13,670 bases of DNA from Larix sibirica. Taxonomy: Eukaryota > Streptophyta > Pinopsida > Pinales > Pinaceae. This document shows positions 7,876 to 13,670 of this stretch, piece after piece. Each line of letters begins with the position of its first letter. Position 1 is the first letter of the stretch. The notes beneath the pieces were generated by a model, which saw nothing but the letters and a program-made list of their open reading frames with translations, had not been told where the DNA came from and did not search any database. The stretch lies in assembly GCA_004151065.3 (NCBI GenBank), contig NWUY0300004357.1, forward strand, positions 26,848 to 40,517. Reading direction: 5' to 3'. A program made the position numbers and the translations under genes.

Positions 7876-7885
7876 CTATTTATTG
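7876..7885 (-). promoter_or_regulatory. Candidate TATA box of the copia LTR
   Basis: The minus strand reads CAATAAATAGGAGGCGC, a TATA-like core followed by a GC-rich stretch, as often seen in plant copia LTRs. It would place U3 at 8833 to about 7885 and R-U5 downstream to 7291. No experimental sign of use is available. Confidence 0.35.
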
Positions 7886-8832
7886 TATTTTTAAGTCACC
7901 TTTCTAGGCTGACCTAACATTGTTCAATATCTTGGCAGGGCCAACCTAACACTCCGACAGGGTTATTTTAACACTTCATATCTCCATAGTCCTATGGGTT
8001 TAGAGGGAGTGCCATACACTATTGGAAAGGTCTCATAATAATTTTTTCAACCATATATCATATGCTCCCATCTGAGTTAAGTCTCTAGAGAAAAAAAGGC
8101 CTGCAAAGACAATGTACTCAAACTAGGCATCAATGACACAATATTTCCACCAATCATCTATTATATTTTGTAGCTTAGTAGGTACTTCTACGTTGGGGGT
8201 GTCTAGCAATGTAGAGGGGGCTAAGAGAAACTCTTTAGACAGGCCTTGTAAGAGTGTCTTTTGCAATACTTTATAGTCAATGGTATTGGAGGGACCATGC
8301 TATAATGTGTCCTATGGTACTGGGTGTCCCATGATATTGCCCACGGCATTGACATAAAGTGATGTTATAAAAGAGTCTACTGAAAGTTGTAAGATATCAC
8401 AGTTGCAAGAGAAGGGTTTCCTCTTGTAGTGAGCAGTCTAGATCTAAGTTTGAGATCACAGCTTTTCCAGGGGAGTGTTAATTCTCTGTTGTCTACTGGA
8501 TCCAGGGTGGATCTAAAGTTTGTCTATCCAGTTTGCAGAGAGGATTCGAGGCATCTTCTAGTGTGGTTTGGTCTCAAAAATCCATAGGTTGTGCCTAGAG
8601 GTCTTTCCGAGGAGTTATGGTCCAAATCCAGAGGGTTTATCTAGAGGATTGTTGTAGTGTTGTTGTAAACAAATCCTGCAATAAGAGGAAGACGAACATT
8701 TGTCGGTTTTCCTTGAAGGACTAGGGTTTCCAAGGTTAATCCTTGTATATCTTGTGTGGTTGCAATGTTGTTCCGTTGTGCATTTATATGGTTGTTTAGA
8801 TAGTGTATTTTCAATTTTAATGTTCAGTTCTN

Positions 8833-8846
8833 AATCTCCCCCTTTG
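8833..8846 (-). promoter_or_regulatory. Copia polypurine tract
   Basis: The minus strand reads CAAAGGGGGAGATT immediately before the inferred LTR start. This CAAAGGGGGAGATT form is common just upstream of 3' LTRs in plant copia elements. A second, similar tract lies at 8964-8976. Confidence 0.75.
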
Positions 8847-8892
8847 TCATTGATGGCAACCATTTAGTCAAATCTAAAACAATATTGTAATT

Positions 8893-8970
8893 CCTCCCCG
8901 TGTCTGCAACTCTCCTTGCGTCTCTGATTCTTCCTTTGTCTGTAACTCTCCTCCTGTCTACAACTTCTCC
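8893..8970 (-). repeat. Short degenerate tandem repeat upstream of the polypurine tract
   Basis: On the plus strand, four loosely similar units of about 18-20 bp follow one another: CCCCGTGTCTGCAACTCT, CCTTGCGTCTCTGATTCTT, CCTTTGTCTGTAACTCTCCT and CCTGTCTACAACTTCT. They sit between the two polypurine-like tracts. Confidence 0.6.
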
Positions 8971-8976
8971 CCCTTT
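8964..8976 (-). promoter_or_regulatory. Second polypurine-like tract
   Basis: The minus strand reads AAAGGGGGAGAAG, preceded by GCCATTGATGTT. The authentic tract at 8846-8833 is likewise preceded by GCCATCAATGAC. The similar context suggests a duplication of the tract; some retroelements use a second internal tract. Confidence 0.45.
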
Positions 8977-9175
8977 AACATCAATGGCAAAGGGTTGCTC
9001 CCCATGATCTTGTGCTTCTCCTCAAGCACTTAGTCGTGAGATAAGAAGGATATAACTCCCACCTTTATCTATATGTTCAATACAACATTTTTCTTCTTTT
9101 ACTTCATTGAGTATGTAAAGTTGTAAACATTGCTTGAAGTTCTAGTTGCATTTGCCACAAAATTTCCAACTATCT
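8977..9175 (-). other. Junction region where copia pol is missing
   Basis: Just before 9176 the minus strand carries protease-like text. Here it becomes an unrecognised, stop-containing sequence that runs into the polypurine-like tracts. No integrase (HHCC or DDE), YxDD reverse transcriptase or RNase H motif is visible in any frame. Confidence 0.6.
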
Positions 9176-9797
9176 TTTGCAAAAGCATTACTTCCAAAAG
9201 TAACACTACCCTCATTTTTCTTCTTTTAAGGTGAGAAACTCGGTATGATCCCCTATCATGTGTTCTGAACATCCACTGTCAACGTACCATTGGTTCCCTT
9301 CATCTCGAGGATAGAGTGCAAGTCCACATTCTTCCTTCTTCTGTTCTTGTTCTTTTTGCTTCCCTCTCCAAACCTTTGACTATTCTTCTTTATGTATGGC
9401 AAGGACATCTTTCCTATTTTGTTTAGGAGATCTTGCTATGCTGCTTCTACAGTAACATGCTGTGTGCCCATAGTTATTACACTTATAGCACTCAGTATCA
9501 GGTAGGGGAGCAAATGAATTGTAGCTTCTGTCAACAAACCCATAAGAACTTATGGTTTTGTTGCTCACATAATCATTCTTTGAGGTCTTATAAGGACCTC
9601 TATGATCACTTCTTGCATATGCTCTACAATCTATTGCTTTATAACTAAAATTATTACAAAAAAACAATAGCCAAAGAAGAAATTTTGGTATCGAGGTGTG
9701 AAAGGTCTTCTTGGTGGAGAATCTCTACTTAACTAATCCTCTGAAGACTTATAAGCAGAATCTGGTTGTCGTTGGTCATCATTTCCATTCCTGTTGT
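9176..9797 (-). pseudogene. Copia double zinc knuckle and protease start
   Basis: This continues gag in another frame after a one-base loss near 9797. RRPFTPRYQNFFFGYC leads into a first knuckle broken by a 7-T run (9658-9664), with its GH replaced by SY (CNNFSYKAIDC). A second knuckle, CYKCNNYGHTACYC, is intact (CX2CX4HX4C). A stop (TAG, 9380-9382) follows in the same frame as the retropepsin-like motif WYVDSGCSEHMIGD, whose DSG is at 9272-9280. The frame breaks again near 9190-9200, after which SVTFGSNAFAK matches the protease continuation. Copia protease cleaves the Gag-Pol polyprotein, so this region spans the Gag-to-protease junction. It is non-functional here because of the frame breaks and stop. 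Confidence 0.85.
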
Positions 9798-11318
9798 TGA
9801 TTCATTGTTGATGGAGCCTTTAGCTTTTAGACTGTTCTTCATTTCTCTTGCATCTTCTTCAGGGGTCTTCTGATTATCATCATAGCCAAGCCCTGTTTTG
9901 AAGAATGGTGACCTTCGATAATTGAGAATCTCGATCAAAATTTCAGTGCTCTTCAAGCTTCTGTGTAATTGAGAATTTGGCTTTCCCAATTCCTTTCTTA
10001 ATGAGACAACTTCAGACTCTAGCTTCTCACAGATTTCTTCCTTTTCCTTGAGCTGACTTTTCACTACTTCTATCCATTTTGCCTCTTTTAGTTGAGTCTT
10101 CGGGCTGACAATTGTCTTCTCTATTTCATCAAGATCATGATCCTTCCTTGCATATTTCTGCAATTGCTCCTTCTGCTTTATATTCTCCTTCCTCAGTCTG
10201 TCAGTTTCTTCTAAGGCACTGACGAGTTTTGCTTCAAGATCCATATCAATATCTTCTTCTTAATTTGACTTTGTATCCATGTCCACGAAGAGAGGTTTTT
10301 CTTCTTCTTCTTCTAAACCTGACTTTTCTTTCTGATTATCAGCAAACTTTGCTATGAAGCAAAATTCTTCTTTGTCAATGTCAAAATCATATCCATCACT
10401 TTCTTCAAAAGAGCTGTCGTCCTCTTTAGAGTAAAAACTTTTCTTCTTAGTATGTTTTCCTCTTTTGTGTCTATAAGGTTTGCTTCCTTTCTGATTGTTA
10501 TTCTCTTATTCATCATCGATATCTTCCCTTTCTACATATGGACACTTAGCAGCAATATGTCCTGTTTTACCACAATTAAAATATTTAAAGGGTAGCATAC
10601 CTTTGAATTTGCCTGATCCTCTTTATCTGATTTGTGCTTCCTCTGTATCTGATTTGTAGCTGGAATAATCACAGGATTTGTGTCCTTTTGTCTTCTTTGA
10701 TGCTTTGAAAGTTGCTTCCTTCCGTGCTGGTTTTTTTGTCCTCATCCCATAGGCTGTGAGGATCCCATGTAATTCATCCATTGTCAAATCATCAAGAAGA
10801 TCCTTCATTTCTTCAATGGCAGAGACTTTGGCATTAAACCTTAAGGGGAGTGACCATAATACCTTTCGTACAATCATCGATTCTTCAACTGTTTCACCAA
10901 CTCCTCTAATGGTGTTGACAATTTCATCCACACAGAGGAGATAGGCTGCAACATTTTCTTCATCTTTCATCTTCAGATTTTCAAAAAAAAATTCAAGCTT
11001 TGCCTTCCTAACCTTGTCGTCACCTTCATAGATATTTTGAAGCTTGTCCCAAATTTCTTTTGTCGATTTCCAATGCATCAACTTGACAAGCTAGGATTCT
11101 GACATACCGCACAAGATGGCATTCATTGCTTTAGCATTGTGGTCACCTAACTTCTTCTCCGCTGCATCTGTTGGTGGAGTTGTTGTAATTTTATAACCTA
11201 TCATGACTGATTTCCAAATATCAAACCCTTAGGCCATTAGATATATCCTCATTTTTATACTCCAGAATGCATAGTTTGATCCATCAAATGGAGGAGATTT
11301 GTTTGTGGAGAGACCTTC
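9729..11318 (-). pseudogene. gag: Copia Gag (UBN2/retrotran_gag_2 type), inactivated by stops
   Basis: Gag forms the particle that packages the RNA. The N-terminal part contains SPPFDGSNYAFWSIKM, the usual opening of plant copia Gag. The UBN2 core follows (STKEIWDKLQNIYEG, LKMKDEENVAAYL, VRKVLWSLPLRF). A zinc knuckle lies at 10542-10583 (YFNCGKTGHIAAKC) with the first cysteine changed to tyrosine. Then come an acidic linker, a leucine- and glutamate-rich coiled coil (about 10240-9970), and LIEILNYRRSPFFKTGLGYD, a hallmark of this copia group. All of it lies in one frame, with stops at 11229-11231, 11091-11093, 10623-10625, 10506-10508 and 10260-10262, and no indel until near 9797. After that shift this frame is meaningless down to its stop at 9729. 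The initiation codon cannot be fixed: an in-frame TAG sits at 11319-11321. Confidence 0.92.
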
Positions 11319-11383
11319 CTAACTCTTGTATATGTGCATATGTGCTCGAGATCTGCCTTCCAATGGTTAAACTATTTCTGAAG

Positions 11384-11401
11384 GAACCTGCTCTGATACC
11401 A
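11384..11401 (-). promoter_or_regulatory. Primer-binding site for initiator tRNA-Met
   Basis: The minus strand reads TGGTATCAGAGCAGGTTC. TGGTATCAGAG is complementary to the 3' end of plant initiator tRNA-Met, the usual copia primer. Compared with the tRNA end as I recall it, one C of the expected GCC is missing at the sixth base from the right. It starts two bases after the LTR end at 11404, which fixes the LTR-internal boundary. Confidence 0.9.
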
Positions 11402-11403
11402 TT

Positions 11404-11520
11404 TGTTGAACTTATGTTTATGTTGAGAGGGGGTGGTGAATCAATATAAACTTCTTTTTACTTTAACTATGAAGAGAAAACCATGAAAATTTATTTGTAT
11501 AAAAATCTTTATCCTAATGT
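11404..11520 (-). repeat. Copia 5' LTR, U5 remnant
   Basis: Plus-strand TGTTGAACTTATGTT at 11404 matches the 3' LTR at 7291. Similarity continues to TTTACTTTAACTA near 11471, then skips about 85 bases of the 3' LTR and resumes at GAGAAAACCATGAAAATT (about 11474-11500). It ends around 11510. A displaced TAATGTGGAA (near 11516-11525), found at 7427-7436 in the 3' LTR, hints at rearrangement. U3 and R are missing. Confidence 0.8.
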
Positions 11521-11569
11521 GGAACAGTTCTATCTATATTCTCTTTTGAATATAGAGATCTTTTTCTGC

Positions 11570-11571
11570 AA

Positions 11572-11603
<32 letters not shown>
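11570..11603 (+). repeat. Poly-A followed by (TA)n microsatellite
   Basis: Twenty A's are followed by seven TA units, ending at an undetermined base (11604). This may be the tail of a retroposed fragment or a simple expansion at the broken edge of the LTR. It is hard to sequence, so the exact length is doubtful. Confidence 0.9.
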
Positions 11604-11604
11604 N

Positions 11605-12560
11605 CCAAAGTCAACAACAATTAATTATTTACAACTTTCGATTACAATTTCAACAATTAATTGGTTGCAATTCATGAGATTGCATATTGCAATATCATGA
11701 ATTCAAGAGTTGCAATTTCAATAATTGAAGAATTATAAAAAATAGAACTTTTTAATGAGAAATTGGAATTATAGCATCAAAATATGTAATTTTGACAATA
11801 TCAACAATTAATTGATTGGCATTTCAATAGTTGCATATTTGCAATTTTAGGAACTCGGTGGTAGTGGGAGGAGACACCTAAAAATCCAACTATGCTAAGG
11901 GTTGGTGTGGCCTGGGCGAGGTGTGATCCCGAGGTGATTTTGACACCTCATATTCCCTTGAATTTCTTAGACTAGAGGTTGGTCCTACAAGTCACATACA
12001 CTCTAGCAAACAAAACAATTGTGGAGAAAATTGTAATGAATGATTTTTTTATTCAAATTGCAATTTCAACTTTAGGGAATTTCAATTTTGGCAATTACAA
12101 ATTCATAGATTACACAATAAAAAGATTGAGAAATTGCAATTTCAACAACTATAGCTTAATAATTTCAAAGTAAAAGATTGATGAGAAATTTACATTTTTT
12201 AAAGAAAAGTGCAATTTCAATGATTGATTGATTGCAATTTCAACGATGAGAAATTGCACTTCCAAAAATTAGAGATTATAGAAATTACAATTTTTTTAAT
12301 GAGAAAATGCATTAGAAAATTATAAAAATTACAAATATTTAATAAAAAAATGCAATTTTGATAGTTTCACCAATTAATTGACAACAAATTACATTTTTGA
12401 CATTTAAAAGTCCACAACTTTAATGATAAAATGATCGAGGAGAACTACAATTTCAATAATTTTAACAATTGATTAGAATTTTGGCAGTCACATATTGCAA
12501 TTTAAGGAATTAGAAATTGTTATTTAGCAATAAAAAATTACAACTTTTCAAAACAATTTA
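11605..12560 (+). repeat. Degenerate AT-rich repeat array, block 1
   Basis: Variants of CAACAATTAATTGATTGCAATTTC recur near 11611, 11651, 11800, 12217, 12365 and 12457, with companions GCATATTGCAATTTTAGGAATT and TTTTTTAATGAGAAATTGCA. Spacings of about 148-149 bp appear twice (11651 to 11800, 12217 to 12365), which suggests a monomer near that length with heavy decay. All short frames in it are by-products. A less AT-rich insert lies at about 11848-11995. It could be an old satellite or part of a larger transposon. Confidence 0.55.
11848..11995. other. GC-richer insert in the AT-rich array
   Basis: This segment (GGTGGTAGTGGGAGGAGACA, GGCCTGGGCGAGGTGTGATC) lacks the array motifs found on both sides. 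GAGGTGT (11918-11924) and ACACCTC (11943-11949) form a 7-bp inverted repeat. I do not recognise it. Confidence 0.35.
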
Positions 12561-12579
12561 TGTCTTGAAAAAATTGCAA

Positions 12580-13270
12580 ACAAACTCTTCCTCAAAAATA
12601 TATGAGGATCATTAGAGTTTGACCATTAAGGGATTTGTTTTCTTCTTTTGAGCGAATCATGGGAGACTAGCATAAGGATAAATATCCACCTTTTCCTTCT
12701 AACTTTATAGATAACATGAACTTAGACATACCCCATTTGAATTGTTGTAAGGTTATGATTATCCGAAGAGCACCCTACTTAGGAATTTTATCAATGCTTT
12801 CAATGGTGTTAGGAACTCCTTTTCAACAAATTTGAAGTTTCTAATCTTGGGAAAAGAACATTCCAAGCGAATTCATGTTGTTGGTGTAAAAATATCTAAG
12901 CTAAGGTGTGTTTGTTAATGCCTTCAAATACAATATGCATGAGTGGAGCATGGAAAAGGAGGTGTAGTCCCTAGAGTTCTCCTTTGCATGATGATTGCTT
13001 ACCCTACTCAAGTATCACGCATCTAAACAATTTGAATGGAGAGAAGGGAAGCAATGCCATCCATGCTCGACGTGAAGGATGTCCTTTAGAAAACCCCTCC
13101 ACAGAAGGTCTTTGGTCAAAACCTCTTCTGGTGAGTGTGAAAAAGATGGACTTGTGCATTAAGGAGCTTGTGGGTTTCCCACATGTCTTTGGGGTGAATC
13201 AATTTGCAAAGTGTAAGATTGTTAAAAAGAGGAACTGTGTAAAATGATCCGTAGAAGATTTGGTTAATGA
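12580..13270 (+). other. Unidentified spacer between the two AT-rich repeat blocks
   Basis: This is about 0.7 kb with normal base composition, lacking the array motifs. The longest plus-strand frame, 12984-13247, encodes 87 residues (for example GLWSKPLLVSVKK and ELVGFPHVFGVNQFAKC). It could be a fragment of a decayed transposon or host gene, but I see no known domain and cannot extend it upstream without stops. Confidence 0.3.
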
Positions 13271-13290
13271 TTAGGGAATAGATCATGCTA

Positions 13291-13376
13291 GAAAAGACTT
13301 GAATGATAATAATAAAATAANAATAATTCCAATTGAGCATTCACCATTATTTTATTATTATCACTCAAGTTTTTCC
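13291..13376. repeat. Imperfect inverted repeat with 30-bp arms (hairpin or MITE-like)
   Basis: The left arm is 13291-13320 and the right arm 13347-13376, 27 of 30 positions complementary, with a 26-base loop that includes an undetermined base at 13321. Both arms centre on ACTTGARTGATAATAATAAA. Weaker pairing extends outward about 10 more bases on each side (ATCATGCTA versus ATTATACTA). No obvious target duplication was seen. It may be a small foldback element or a transcribed hairpin. Confidence 0.8.
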
Positions 13377-13384
13377 TGTAGTAT

Positions 13385-13670
13385 AATATTTTCCTGCAAT
13401 TTTGACAACTACAAATTCGCAAGTTCAACAAGCATATGTTTGAGGACAAATTCATACTTTTAAGGAATTTCTATAATTGCATATTGTAACTTCAGGGATT
13501 GTTTTTATTCATATTACAATTTCAAATTCAAGAAATTGAACCAATTTTGGCATTCCAACAATTCTAACATTTAAAATTTTGACAATTTCAAGAAGTATAC
13601 AATTAAGGAAAAATTCATATTTTTTAATTGAAAATAACAATTTCAACAATTGATTGTTTGCAATCTTAAC
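13385..13670 (+). repeat. Degenerate AT-rich repeat array, block 2
   Basis: This has the same vocabulary as 11605-12560: CAATTTTGACAACTACAAAT, AATTGCATATTGTAACTT, and ATTTCAACAATTGATTG at 13634-13650 just after TTTTTTAATTGAAAATAAC. It runs off the window edge. The intervening 12580-13380 sequence probably interrupts one original array. Confidence 0.5.

Larger units (their letters stand above)
7291..8833 (-). repeat. Copia 3' LTR
   Basis: Its 3' end (low coordinate) reads AAGTTCAAGA on the minus strand and matches the 5' LTR end AAGTTCAACA at 11404. Its 5' end is set by the polypurine tract at 8846-8833, followed on the minus strand by T-N-AGAACTGAAC; if the unknown base is G, this gives the canonical TG. 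The length would be about 1,543 bp. It contains two internal duplications and a TATA-like site on the minus strand near 7885. The plus-strand GAGAGGGGGG run at 7311-7320 is a pyrimidine tract on the transcript strand. Confidence 0.7.
7291..11520 (-). mobile_element. Decayed Ty1/copia retrotransposon, gag-protease only, minus strand
   Basis: The order on the minus strand is 5' LTR remnant (11520-11404), primer-binding site, gag, two further zinc knuckles, the start of protease, a short non-coding tract, polypurine tract (8846-8833) and 3' LTR (8833-7291). The internal region between primer site and polypurine tract is only about 2.6 kb, and integrase, reverse transcriptase and RNase H are missing. 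The two LTR stretches that can be compared (7291-7358 and 11404-11472) agree at about 86% by eye, so the insertion is old. It could be an autonomous copia that lost pol by deletion, or a copy of a gag-bearing non-autonomous lineage. One base is undetermined at 8832, exactly at the LTR edge, so an assembly gap there is possible. Confidence 0.8.

Noticed and set aside
8615-8863. Minus-strand frame of 82 residues
   Set aside because: It spans the polypurine tract and LTR edge, so it cannot be a real gene; it is a by-product of the LTR.
9433-9648. Plus-strand frame opposite the double zinc knuckle
   Set aside because: It is the antisense shadow of the copia zinc-knuckle region; its many cysteines come from that.
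10756-10944. Plus-strand frame opposite gag
   Set aside because: It is the antisense shadow of the conserved gag reading frame.
11483-12173. Plus-strand frames in the microsatellite and AT-rich array
   Set aside because: They are made of simple repeats (poly-K, IYIY) and degenerate array motifs.

Overview
The window looks like intergenic DNA from a seed plant with a large, old, repeat-rich nuclear genome. It is AT-rich and has no intact gene. It holds fossils of four plant retroelement classes: a LINE, a Ty1/copia LTR element, a probable Ty3/gypsy LTR and tRNA-derived SINEs. Heavy decay with little recent insertion would suit a gymnosperm or another large-genome plant, but I cannot name the species. 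Nothing prokaryotic is present: no operons, no Shine-Dalgarno sites, no CRISPR.

Layout, left to right. 1-1529 has no recognisable gene; a weak minus-strand reading frame with a membrane-like segment lies at 863-1347. 1530-1810 is a complete SINE with 12-bp target-site duplications. 1811-2581 (minus) is the C-terminal end of a LINE ORF2 with a zf-RVT zinc-binding domain, broken only by two homopolymer frameshifts. 2583-3406 is non-coding with a 121-bp tandem duplication. It leads into a polypurine tract (3407-3418) and a probable 3' gypsy-type LTR (3419 to about 4922). 4923-7290 is non-coding: a diverged direct-repeat pair 1.9 kb apart, a second diverged SINE of the same family (6356-6579), microsatellite and tandem duplications, and a possible decayed coiled-coil frame.

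7291 to about 11520 is a decayed minus-strand copia element. Reading on its own strand it has a truncated 5' LTR (about 11520-11404), a primer-binding site (11401-11384), gag with a zinc knuckle and coiled coil, a double zinc-knuckle segment, a protease start with the DSG motif, then a polypurine tract (8846-8833) and a 3' LTR (8833-7291). Integrase, reverse transcriptase and RNase H are absent. It is therefore either an internally deleted copy or a member of a gag-protease-only non-autonomous lineage.

11570-13670 is dominated by a microsatellite and two blocks of a very degenerate AT-rich repeat (motifs like CAACAATTAATTGATTGCAATTTC). These are separated by about 0.8 kb of unidentified sequence and a 30-bp-arm inverted repeat (13291-13376). 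No gene set here acts together. The interest lies in the non-autonomous copia structure, the SINE family, the inverted repeat and the AT-rich array.
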